64,000 nt of DNA from an uncultured Eubacteriales bacterium. GTDB lineage: Bacteria; Bacillota; Clostridia; Oscillospirales; Acutalibacteraceae. Under the pieces are notes generated by a model. It had not been told where the DNA came from. It saw only the letters and a program-made list of their open reading frames with translations, and made no database searches. The stretch spans positions 6,669 to 70,668 of the forward strand of contig CAKTEE010000010.1 of assembly GCA_934546985.1 (NCBI GenBank), in the 5' to 3' direction. The translations under genes and the position numbers were made by a program. This document shows, in pieces, positions 42,744 to 50,368 of this stretch (position 1 is its first letter; every line of letters starts with the position of its first letter).

Positions 42744-42773
42744 TTGTATGTGCTCACATTATTGTGATATAAT
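42744..42773 (+). promoter_or_regulatory. Promoter and operator before the 334-residue gene
   Basis: TTGTAT (42744-42749), 18 nt, TATAAT (42768-42773). Between them lies TCACATTATTGTGA, a perfect 5-nt inverted repeat with four-base spacer, a likely operator different from that of switch 1. Confidence 0.55.
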
Positions 42774-42803
42774 TTTTCCGTAATAGTAGTGTGAGGTGAT
42801 TCT

Positions 42804-43808
42804 ATGGCTAAATGTATAAGATGTGGAAAATCTGGCATTTTTTTGAAAGTTAATGCTATTGGTATTTGCAAAAACTGTGAAATTCTATATGGACAAGAAT
42901 GCTTTAGGCAAGCGTATCAAAAACAATCGATTCAGCAGCCTACTCCTCCAACACCCTCAAAGCCTAATAAGGTAATCACAAAGCATTTTGATTTAAATAT
43001 TCTTGAGGAAATTAATGCCATACCTGTTCCGCCATGCCCGTCTATTCAAAACATTGAGGAATATCGCAATGAAAAATACGATTCTGTAATATCCAAGCTT
43101 CAAAAAACGGCAACTACTCATAAAAGGAACGGTAATTTGGATTTAGCAATTGCCTGCCTCAGAAAAAGTAATGAGCTAATACCTTATTCGATTTGCGGAG
43201 GAAACTATCACAGATTAGTTGAATACCTAAAACTCGCAGGAAAATTTGACGAAGCACGATTTGAAGAAGCTAAAATAGAATCTCTCTTACAACAGTTAGA
43301 CAAAATACGCTCAACACCTAATAGTTTATACTTAAACAACCGTTCCGAAGATTTGATTCAATTTAGTGGTAGCAGAATTTGTCCCTACTGCTCTATCTAT
43401 CACCTTAGAATATTTTCTAAGTCTGGAACTGATAGAAATTTCCCGCCTTTAAATAAATTACCTTTTGATTTGCAAGGGAGCAAATGTCCCGTATGCCATT
43501 GCTGTATTAGTCTTTATTCTTATTTTGAATATATAAAAGATAAAACAACATTAAAAAGCGATATAAAATTTAGCAATCGTCCATTTGTGGATGACAGAAC
43601 CAATGAATTAAAACAATACTTTTTAGAAAAACAAACTAAGGAAATTTCTTTTAAGCAAGATAAAAACGATTATGACTGGCTTAGAGAACATTTACCTGAT
43701 ATTGCACCAAAATCCTTTGGTGGCTACAGAAGAATGAAAAATTTAAAATCAGAGAACTATTTAAAGATTGTTAATTCAGCAAAAGAAAAAGGATACTTAA
43801 TCAAATAA
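42804..43808 (+). CDS. Prophage lysogeny-module protein with zinc ribbon and helical repeats
   Basis: 334 residues. N-terminal CIRCGKSGIFLKVNAIGICKNC (zinc ribbon), a proline-rich linker, then helices of TPR-like type (NGNLDLAIACLRKSNELIPY, then YLKLAGKFDEARFEEAKI), and a second CPYC...CPVCHCC pair. Such proteins are often found next to phage repressors in Clostridia, but no function is known. It has its own promoter/operator and is probably expressed in the lysogen. Confidence 0.55.
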   Translation: MAKCIRCGKSGIFLKVNAIGICKNCEILYGQECFRQAYQKQSIQQPTPPTPSKPNKVITKHFDLNILEEINAIPVPPCPSIQNIEEYRNEKYDSVISKLQKTATTHKRNGNLDLAIACLRKSNELIPYSICGGNYHRLVEYLKLAGKFDEARFEEAKIESLLQQLDKIRSTPNSLYLNNRSEDLIQFSGSRICPYCSIYHLRIFSKSGTDRNFPPLNKLPFDLQGSKCPVCHCCISLYSYFEYIKDKTTLKSDIKFSNRPFVDDRTNELKQYFLEKQTKEISFKQDKNDYDWLREHLPDIAPKSFGGYRRMKNLKSENYLKIVNSAKEKGYLIK

Positions 43809-43819
43809 TTCCCTTCCCC

Positions 43820-43845
43820 CCCGCCCCGCTCAAGGGCGGGGTTTT
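43820..43845 (+). terminator. Intrinsic terminator after the 334-residue gene
   Basis: GC-rich hairpin CCCGCCC ... GGGCGGG with loop CGCTCAA followed by GTTTTC. It ends the plus-strand transcript directly before the convergent HTH gene stop. Confidence 0.8.
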
Positions 43846-44094
43846 CTATGCGGTTTTATTACGAATATCATCCCCATTTGTTGCATTAGAAGCAACACAT
43901 GAAGCAAAAAAAATTTCTAACGGTTCCTTAATATCAAATATTTCAATTAACTTCTGAATTTCATTGTTGTTTAAAACACCTTTTTTTAGCTTTCTTGAAA
44001 AAGTTTCTGGAGATATGCCTAAAATTTTAGCAACTTTGCTTTTGCTAACGTCATTTCTTGCAAAGATTGCTTTCAATTCATCTACTCGAATCAT
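43846..44094 (-). CDS. HTH protein of immunity switch 2
   Basis: 82 residues: VDELKAIFARNDVSKSKVAKI, GISPETFSRKLKKGVLNNNE. A DUF739/phage Cro-like HTH. It is divergent from the 255-residue tandem-HTH gene, with a consensus TTGACA-17-TATACT promoter and GCAACAA-type repeats in front. A second Cro-like function is inferred. Confidence 0.72.
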   Translation of the reverse strand: MIRVDELKAIFARNDVSKSKVAKILGISPETFSRKLKKGVLNNNEIQKLIEIFDIKEPLEIFFASCVASNATNGDDIRNKTA

Positions 44095-44128
44095 GTCTTA
44101 TCACCTCCTTGTTACTCTTTATGCAACA

Positions 44129-44216
44129 AGTATACAATGCTTTTTGTTGCGTGTCAAGCAATTTATTTGTATTTTTCTTAAATTTGTTGCTTTTAATGCA
44201 AAAACAATGCTATAAT
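44129..44216. promoter_or_regulatory. Immunity switch 2: divergent promoters with GCAACA/TGTTGC repeats
   Basis: Minus strand: TTGACA (44152-44157), 17 nt, TATACT (44129-44134). Plus strand: TTGCTT (44187-44192), 18 nt, TATAAT (44211-44216). Copies of GCAACAA/TTGTTGC at 44123-44129, 44144-44150 and 44184-44190 form inverted pairs over both promoters. The motif differs completely from the operator of switch 1. Confidence 0.72.
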
Positions 44217-44239
44217 GGCTGTATTAAGGTGGTGACAAT

Positions 44240-45007
44240 ATGATTGGTGATAATATAAAAACCAAGAGAAAACAATTAGGCATGACACTTGAAGAATTAG
44301 CAAACAAGGTTGGTGTAAGTAGGCAAACTATTTTCAGATATGAAACTGGTCAAATTAATATTCCATCAGATAAAATCGAAAAAATAGCAAACGCATTAGA
44401 ATGTTCACCTGCCTATATAATGGGTTGGGAAAAAGAAGAACCCTCTCCCGATAGAACTATACATGCAGAACCCTTGAAAAACAATATAAAAAAACTAAGA
44501 ATATCAAATGGAGTAACTCAAAAATCACTGGCAAATTATTTAAACGTGGAACAAGATACATTAGCCAACTGGGAACAGGGCAAATTTGATGTTGACAATA
44601 CCAGTTTGCAAAAAATTGCAGATTACTTCCATTGCTCGGTTGATTACGTGCTTGGCAGAGAGGAAACGTCTGAACCCGCTACCTCAAAAACAGAATCTCA
44701 TAATACTTCAGAAGAACTCATGCGCAAAGCACAAGCGTTGGAAGAAAACGGCGGCGGCAGGCGCATTCTTGCTTATGGGGGCACTGTTGAAGATGACAGT
44801 CTTGCATCAAAAATAAAAGCCCTCGAACGGCAGCACAGCCATTCGAGGGATGAAGATTCTTATTTGCTTTTTCAAACTAAGCGGCAGGAATCCGGCGCAG
44901 TTTTATTTGGTTATGACTCTAACGGAAAATGGGTAAGCAAAACGCTCACAGACAAAGAAGCTGAGTTTGTTTTCAATGTAATAAAATCTCTTGAAAACTT
45001 AACTTAA
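44240..45007 (+). CDS. Tandem-HTH repressor 2
   Basis: 255 residues with two separate XRE domains: residues about 5-65 (TKRKQLGMTLEELANKVGV, RQTIFRYETGQINIPSD) and 80-140 (KKLRISNGVTQKSLANYLN, QDTLANWEQGKFDVDN), followed by a variable C-terminal region. Divergent from a Cro-like gene with operators in between. The two-domain design and the adjacent ImmA-like peptidase gene fit a repressor of the ImmR type. Its 3' end overlaps the convergent surface-protein gene by nine bases. Confidence 0.78.
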   Translation: MIGDNIKTKRKQLGMTLEELANKVGVSRQTIFRYETGQINIPSDKIEKIANALECSPAYIMGWEKEEPSPDRTIHAEPLKNNIKKLRISNGVTQKSLANYLNVEQDTLANWEQGKFDVDNTSLQKIADYFHCSVDYVLGREETSEPATSKTESHNTSEELMRKAQALEENGGGRRILAYGGTVEDDSLASKIKALERQHSHSRDEDSYLLFQTKRQESGAVLFGYDSNGKWVSKTLTDKEAEFVFNVIKSLENLT

Positions 45008-46201
45008 TTTTTTATCGTTATCATTTTCCGAATTATTTTCCACATTAGTTTTAGTATCGGCACTCTGTTCTGATGTATCGTTTTCCGTATAGCCGTCCTT
45101 TTCATCTTCATTACTACTGTCTATAACTATCTCTATTTCCTCTTCGTTATTTTTCTTGCTGCCATAATAATATTTGAGGGCAAACCATGCAAAGAGGATA
45201 ATTAACCCCGCGATAATAACCGCACCGCTCACCAACAACGCACGATTACCACCCTGCCCTTGTTCATTCGGCAGGGTTATTGTTTCCCCTTCCGGTGTTG
45301 TAATTGTTTCGCCTGATGTATCAGTCATACCCGCTCCAACCGTTTTATCTGTTATTCCTGCCGCCGCTGTTGTTTCTCCCGGGGCAGTAGTCCCACCAGC
45401 CGGTGGCGGCGTTAATGTACTCCCGCCAACATTATTGTTACTGCCTGTATTGCCGCCGATGTTATTACCACCCGTACTACTGCCGCCGCTGGAACCGCCT
45501 GTTGACGGTGTACCGCTGTTGCCAGCCGGTGGTTTGGTGTTTGGAGTATTCGGGGTTTGGGTTGGCGGCTGTGTAGGCGCTTTGGTTGTTGTAGGTGCGG
45601 CGGTTGGTTTAGTTGTTGGCGTGCTTATATTTACCTTAAAAAGATAACTAAAAGTTCTCATATCAGAAAGGGTCTCCCCGTCTGAACCTTTTCCGTTATC
45701 TGTCACAGTCGCGCTCAACGAAAATTCCCCACTGGAAGTCCACTTCTTCTGAAAAGGTATTCTGGCTTCTATGACATAATACATTTCATTGTCATAGCCA
45801 GCGGATATTCCCCCGCCAGACAACGCCTTTCCGGTATAGGAAACTGTTAAATCCTTAGAATAATTCCCCTGCTTCATCACTAAGCGGACATTATCGGGCT
45901 TTCCGTCTTTAGTTGCTCTATCGTCATCCGCTACATATGCATTGATGTATAAATAATCTACATCGCAAAGGACGCGCAAAACTATGTATTTAGTGAAATT
46001 CGTGTTTCTACTGGGTAAATTATGTTTGATAAAAATCGAATTCTCCCAAGCCGACTCATTGTTGTACCCGTCAATTGTAATCGGCTGAGATTCAGGCACG
46101 CTGTTGATGTTATAAATTGCCGCCGCAGTTGAAATAATCGGATTCAGCAAAATTACAACTGCTATAATTGCTGAAAATAGAACCCTCCTGTGCTTCTTCA
46201 C
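44999..46201 (-). CDS. Putative membrane surface protein with CBM9-like domain, stalk and C-terminal anchor
   Basis: 400 residues. Signal-type N-terminus (VLFSAIIAVVILLNPII after KKHRR), then a beta-rich domain around ITIDGYNNESAWENS and VLRVLCDVDYLYINAYV that resembles CBM9/DOMON-like domains. A Thr/Pro/Gly/Ser/Asn-rich stalk follows, then a membrane segment (ALLVSGAVIIAGLIILFAWF) and an acidic cytoplasmic tail. Start codon is GTG at 46201 with AGGAGGG. It is convergent with repressor 2 and divergent from the ImmA-like gene. A lysogenic conversion, exclusion or sensor role is inferred. Confidence 0.65.
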   Translation of the reverse strand: MKKHRRVLFSAIIAVVILLNPIISTAAAIYNINSVPESQPITIDGYNNESAWENSIFIKHNLPSRNTNFTKYIVLRVLCDVDYLYINAYVADDDRATKDGKPDNVRLVMKQGNYSKDLTVSYTGKALSGGGISAGYDNEMYYVIEARIPFQKKWTSSGEFSLSATVTDNGKGSDGETLSDMRTFSYLFKVNISTPTTKPTAAPTTTKAPTQPPTQTPNTPNTKPPAGNSGTPSTGGSSGGSSTGGNNIGGNTGSNNNVGGSTLTPPPAGGTTAPGETTAAAGITDKTVGAGMTDTSGETITTPEGETITLPNEQGQGGNRALLVSGAVIIAGLIILFAWFALKYYYGSKKNNEEEIEIVIDSSNEDEKDGYTENDTSEQSADTKTNVENNSENDNDKKLS

Positions 46202-46399
46202 TTTACACCCTCCTGTAAATATTATACCTATATCATAATATTTCAGATTGTGAAAGTCATTGGTAATGTTTTCCTGCCGTATGTCACGTTGTACAGTGTA
46301 AAAATACCATACTATATGCAAGCTTTACCGGTGGATTTTATGCTGTCTCTGCCTTATGATTATGGTATATAATTATGCCATTTGGCGGAGGGTGAGGAC

Positions 46400-47254
46400 G
46401 TGGAATATCTTTCAGTTAAAAATGAGGCAAACATTTTTTTATTAGATTACGGCATTGACACTCTGCCGGTTCGTTTTGAAGATTTGTTGGATATTTGTAA
46501 AAAATTGGGTTACTATGTTGTAACCTATCAAGATGCCGAAGAGCAAGATATGCTGCCAGATGAAAACCGGAAAGAAATAGAACGGTTAATGGAAATAAGA
46601 GACGGGTTTACTCTGCAAGACGAATCGGCCAAAATTATTTATTACCGCCAGAATCTATCTTACGAGTTAAACGCTAAAATCATTGCTCATGAGTTAGGTC
46701 ACATCGCTTTAGGGCATTCGGGTACTTCTGGAATTTTAGGCCAATCATCTGACCGAGAAAAGGTTGACAGATTAGATTTTGAGGCAAATATATTTATGCG
46801 GCAGGTGCTTTCCCCACCCTGCGTATTGTATGCACTTGGAATATCCACTGTAAAAGATATAAATAAATTTACCATGTTAGATCATGCCGAAGCCAGATTT
46901 ATCACGCAGGAATTAAGGCAGTATCCCAGGTTTGAAATGCTTAGTGATAAAAATGTTTTATGTCAGTTTAAGGATTTTATTAATACTGTAAAACAAACTT
47001 TTAACGCTCTGCCTACATCATCAATGCTGGTACCGACTTTAATGTCGGAACCAACACCGACACCAAAATCAGCACCAAAACCAGTGGAAACTCCAAGGGA
47101 TGAAAAAGCCGCGCCAAAACCAGTGCAAGCAAAAGCAAAACCGAATAATAAGTCACCTGATATGGTTGCCTTTTGGGGCGCGAGTATTTGTGCGTTTTTG
47201 CTTGGCGGAGTTTTGGTTTTTACGCTGCTATTATTATTTTACGGTGGAATTTAA
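46400..47254 (+). CDS. ImmA/IrrE-like metallopeptidase with C-terminal membrane anchor
   Basis: 284 residues. HELGHIALGH near residue 100 is the HExxH zinc motif, with further family sequence (FEANIFMRQVLSPPCVL). The ImmA peptidase domain (about 1-190) is followed by a Pro/Lys/Ala linker (PTPTPKSAPKPVETPRDE) and one membrane segment (FWGASICAFLLGGVLVFTLL) near the C-terminus. In ICEBs1, ImmA cleaves the ImmR repressor. GTG start at 46400 after GGAGGG. Anchoring to the membrane is unusual. It lies between repressor 2 and the integrase. Confidence 0.82.
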   Translation: MEYLSVKNEANIFLLDYGIDTLPVRFEDLLDICKKLGYYVVTYQDAEEQDMLPDENRKEIERLMEIRDGFTLQDESAKIIYYRQNLSYELNAKIIAHELGHIALGHSGTSGILGQSSDREKVDRLDFEANIFMRQVLSPPCVLYALGISTVKDINKFTMLDHAEARFITQELRQYPRFEMLSDKNVLCQFKDFINTVKQTFNALPTSSMLVPTLMSEPTPTPKSAPKPVETPRDEKAAPKPVQAKAKPNNKSPDMVAFWGASICAFLLGGVLVFTLLLLFYGGI

Positions 47255-47276
47255 AAATAATAAAATGAGGTGACCT

Positions 47277-48875
47277 ATTACGGAAAATTACTTGATATAC
47301 CTCAGAAAGTCGCGCTCAGATTTAGAAGCCGAAGCACGCGGTGAAGGTGAAACATTGGCGCGGCATGAACATGCACTTTTGGAATTGGCAAAACGTATGC
47401 ATCTAAATATCGGGGATATTTACAGGGAAATTGTATCCGGTGAAACCATTGCCTCCCGCCCTGTTATGCAGCGCGTTCTAACGGAAGTAGAACAAGGCTT
47501 ATGGTCCGGCGTGCTTGTAATGGAAATTGAACGTCTGGCGCGCGGCGATACGATAGATCAAGGCCTTATTGCACAGACTTTTAAATTTTCAAACACCAAA
47601 ATTATTACCCCTATGAAAACATACGACCCAAACAATGAATTTGACGAGGAGTATTTTGAATTCGGACTGTTTATGAGCAGACGAGAATATAAAACCATCA
47701 ACCGGCGTTTACAGCGCGGCAGAGCCGCTTCTGCCAAAGAGGGAAAGTATATTGCATCTATCGCTCCATATGGATATAAACGAGTAAAAATAGAAAATGA
47801 CAAAGGATATACGCTTGAAGTTATCCCTGAAAATGCTGATGTTGTTAAGCTAATCTTTTCGCTGTACGTTTACGGAGAGACAGGAGATAATGGAAATAAA
47901 CGGCGGTTAGGCATTCAGCAAATTGCCCGCAAGCTGAATCAAATGGGAATTCCCCCTATCCGGCATGACTACTGGCAGAAAGAAACCATACGCGATATAC
48001 TAATCAATCCTGTATACATAGGGAAAATTCGTTGGGGCTGGCGGCCTACCAAGAAAAAAATAGCGGACGGTAAAACAAAAATCGAACGCCCGCGCAATTA
48101 TGGCGACGACTGCATTTTAGCTGACGGTTTACACGAGGCAATTATTGATGAAGAAACCTTTCAGCTTGCGCAGGAATATATGGAGGCAAATCCTCCCGCT
48201 CCTGTTGGATATAAAAAAGAATTAAAAGGCGCGCTTGCAGGGCTTGTCTTTTGCGGCAAATGCGGCAGACGTATGTCCTTCCGAAAAAGTGCAACGCCGA
48301 AAAAGAAAGATTATCTGGTTTGCCATGCCCGTTCCTGCGATAATATAAGTTCTCCTTACATTTACGTTGAAGAAAAAATTCTTTCGGTTCTGGAGCAATG
48401 GCTGGAGGGCTACAAGCTGGAATGGGATAAAGAAAAGAAACAGAAACCCAATAATGAAGTTGAAGTTATGAAACGTTCTGTTAAAAACAATCAGAACAAT
48501 ATTGCGTTATTGGAGAAACAGCTAAGCGCTACACACGACTTATTGGAGCAAGGCGTTTATTCCGTTGAGCAATTCCTTGACCGCTCACGCTCCATTTCGG
48601 AACGGTTGGACGAAGCAAAGAAATTAAACAAAACCCTTGAAACAGAAATCGGACTATCTCAGGCAAGGGAGGAAAGTAGACGTACAATCATACCAAAAAT
48701 TGAACATTTGCTTGGGGTTTATCATAACCTTCCGACACCAGCGCAAAAAAATGAACTTCTAAAAGAAGTCCTTGAAAAAGTTGTATATACCAAAACCGTT
48801 AACGGCAGTTTTCGCGGGTCCTCTGCCACTGATTTTGAAATTGTTTTATATCCTAAACTCCCGCACAATAAGTAA
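47277..48875 (+). CDS. int: Large serine integrase
   Basis: 532 residues. Catalytic domain start YLIYLRKSRSD (Ser near residue 12), VLVMEIERLARGD, then the recombinase domain with GYTLEVIPENADVVKLIFSL, a zinc ribbon (FCGKCGRRM ... CHARSCDN) and a long coiled coil, as in phage integrases that recombine attP and attB. The frame has no ATG in the right place. The best start is ATT at 47277, 8 nt after GAGGTGA; a TTG at 47292 is the alternative but its spacing is poor and it would remove four residues. The right attachment half-site follows six bases after the stop. Confidence 0.9.
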   Translation: MTENYLIYLRKSRSDLEAEARGEGETLARHEHALLELAKRMHLNIGDIYREIVSGETIASRPVMQRVLTEVEQGLWSGVLVMEIERLARGDTIDQGLIAQTFKFSNTKIITPMKTYDPNNEFDEEYFEFGLFMSRREYKTINRRLQRGRAASAKEGKYIASIAPYGYKRVKIENDKGYTLEVIPENADVVKLIFSLYVYGETGDNGNKRRLGIQQIARKLNQMGIPPIRHDYWQKETIRDILINPVYIGKIRWGWRPTKKKIADGKTKIERPRNYGDDCILADGLHEAIIDEETFQLAQEYMEANPPAPVGYKKELKGALAGLVFCGKCGRRMSFRKSATPKKKDYLVCHARSCDNISSPYIYVEEKILSVLEQWLEGYKLEWDKEKKQKPNNEVEVMKRSVKNNQNNIALLEKQLSATHDLLEQGVYSVEQFLDRSRSISERLDEAKKLNKTLETEIGLSQAREESRRTIIPKIEHLLGVYHNLPTPAQKNELLKEVLEKVVYTKTVNGSFRGSSATDFEIVLYPKLPHNK

Positions 48876-48881
48876 TAAAGC

Positions 48882-48912
48882 TATGGATGTTATCTTATGT
48901 GTTCGTACTCAT
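48882..48912. other. Prophage attachment site, right (attR): P arm and core TC
   Basis: The arm at 48882-48904 (TATGGATGTTATC then TTATGTGTTC) is followed by GTAC, TC (48909-48910) and the host sequence ATCGGCGCATTC. It pairs as an inverted repeat with the left arm, two mismatches in 23. Confidence 0.85.
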
Positions 48913-50044
48913 CGGCGCATTCTCCTGAAATCGCTACAGTATGCCGCCGTTTAATTTGACTGCAATAATACAGCAAAGAAGAATCAATATCCGCCTGACC
49001 GGGGAAATCTCTTGCAAGAGCCGCTGTACTAAGAAGTTCCGCCGTTTCAGCAACAGGCGCAGTCAAAACTGTATGATTTGTACCAAGCCACTGAGCCATA
49101 TATAATGCATATTCATCATCACTCTGGGGCTGGAATAGTGTACTGTGAAAGTTTTCTTTATTCCCTTCATGTTCAAAAGAATAGGTGGAAAGTGTCATTC
49201 CATGTTTGCAGTAATTTTCTGCCGCAACAGCACTGATAATAGAAGAATCCAGTCCGCCGGAAAGAAGTGTACACAGAGGTACATCAGAAACCAACTGGCG
49301 CTGAATTGCATCGGTTAAAAGCCAGCGTGTATGTTCTATAATTTCCCCGCGGCTGTCAGTACACTCTGCTGCCATTAGCTTCCAGTAGGGTTCTGCATTC
49401 AATTTTCCGTTTTTCCAAACAGCATGATGTGCAGGGTCAATTTCATGAATATCCTTAAAAATCCCGCCGCTGAGCCTGACAGGAGCAAGAAAGATTAATT
49501 CCCATAGTCCTTCTTTTTCCACTCGCGGGCGAATCCCCGAATATTTCAGCAAGGCTTTGATTTCCGAAGCAAAAATAAGTCTGCCGCCAATTACTGAATA
49601 AAACAGCGGTTTTACCCCAAAACGGTCGCGTGCAAAGTACGTTTCTTTTTTCCCCGCGTCATAAATGGCAAAGGCAAAAATCCCATTCAGCAGAGAGGCG
49701 CATTTTTTGCCGAAAAGGATATAACAGTACAGCACAACTTCCGTATCACAATAAGTTTGCAAATGCACGTCTTCTTTTTCCAGCATTGTGCGAAGTTCCG
49801 GAGTATTATACAACTCACCGTTATAAACAATTGTGTACTCCTGTCCCTGCCATATTCTTGTCATTGGCTGTTTGCCATTTTCCTTATCAATAATCGCAAG
49901 ACGGTTATGAGCAAAGGCGATGCTTTCATTCAAATAAATACCATTTTGATCCGGCCCGCGGCTGGACATTTGCGCACTCATATTTTTTAACGCCTCTGCA
50001 ATATGTTCCCTGTCCTCACCAATAATCCCGCATATCGAACACAT
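48890..50044 (-). pseudogene. asnB: asnB, 5' fragment (glutaminase and part of synthetase), split by prophage
   Basis: Codes for 379 native residues, then five prophage-derived codons (YEHIR) and a stop. After Met, the nucleophile Cys starts CSICGIIGEDRE; the glutaminase domain (about 1-190) has SSRGPDQNG and VYNGELYN, and the synthetase PP-loop SGGLDSS lies near residue 255. The native part ends in GECADE. ATG at 50044 follows AAAGGAG; a longer frame to 50068 has no site. The product would have a glutaminase domain but an incomplete synthetase, so asparagine synthesis is presumably lost in the lysogen. Confidence 0.93.
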
Positions 50045-50066
50045 AAAATTCGCTCCTTTCACAATC

Positions 50067-50135
50067 AAAAAAGAGCCTGACGGGGCAAATGTCTCCCCTG
50101 TCAGACTCCATTGTCTGTTATATTATATGCAGACA
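50067..50135 (-). promoter_or_regulatory. asnB leader: terminator hairpin with alternative upstream stem
   Basis: On the minus strand GAGTCTGACAGGGG pairs with CCCCGTCAGGCTC and is followed by TTTTTT, ending 22 nt before the asnB ATG. Just upstream, TGTCTG and CAGACA form another hairpin, and the CAGAC part could pair instead with the GTCTG inside the terminator stem. This is the layout of a transcription attenuator. No T-box sequence was found. Confidence 0.55.
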
Positions 50136-50368
50136 GCAAGGATTATGAGCATTATTTTTGAACCAATAACATCTCCACAGAAAGATTAACAATATATAAG
50201 ATTTCTGTTTTATATTGGAAATATGTTCGTACAGTAATTTATAAATATGCCGCCTCATGAAAAAAGCAAAAGAAAGTAACTCCAAACCTTAACAGCGTCA
50301 AAGGCAACAACTTATCACATACACCGCATTTTCTTTCAAGCGTCTACTTTATGGAGAGAATACGGCAA
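50136..50368. other. Intergenic region upstream of asnB leader, no gene seen
   Basis: 233 nt, AT-rich, between the DHHW gene and the asnB leader. It contains TATAAT and TAATAT-like elements but no clear -35, and no frame with a ribosome site. Confidence 0.5.

Larger units (their letters stand above)
6753..48909. mobile_element. Complete siphovirus-type prophage integrated in asnB, about 42.2 kb
   Basis: Bounded by the attachment half-sites and containing an integrase, repressors, replication/recombination genes, terminase, portal, scaffold, major capsid, head-tail connectors, tail tube, tape measure, baseplate/receptor-binding proteins, holin and endolysin, all apparently intact. The late genes form one leftward operon ending in a terminator at 10971-11008. 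No terminase, portal, capsid or integrase frameshift was seen, so it may be inducible. The host gene asnB is split by it. Confidence 0.95.

Noticed and set aside
45174..45647. Open frame on the plus strand across the surface-protein stalk
   Set aside because: It is the complement of the repetitive Thr/Pro/Gly-rich region; low complexity keeps it open, with no ribosome site or family.
6752..48912. Assembly error or random break in asnB
   Set aside because: Inverted attachment arms, the integrase next to one end and exact restoration of the frame argue for true site-specific integration.
50067..50368. T-box riboswitch before asnB
   Set aside because: The conserved T-box sequence (AGGGTGGNACCGCG type) is absent; only a terminator and an alternative stem are present.
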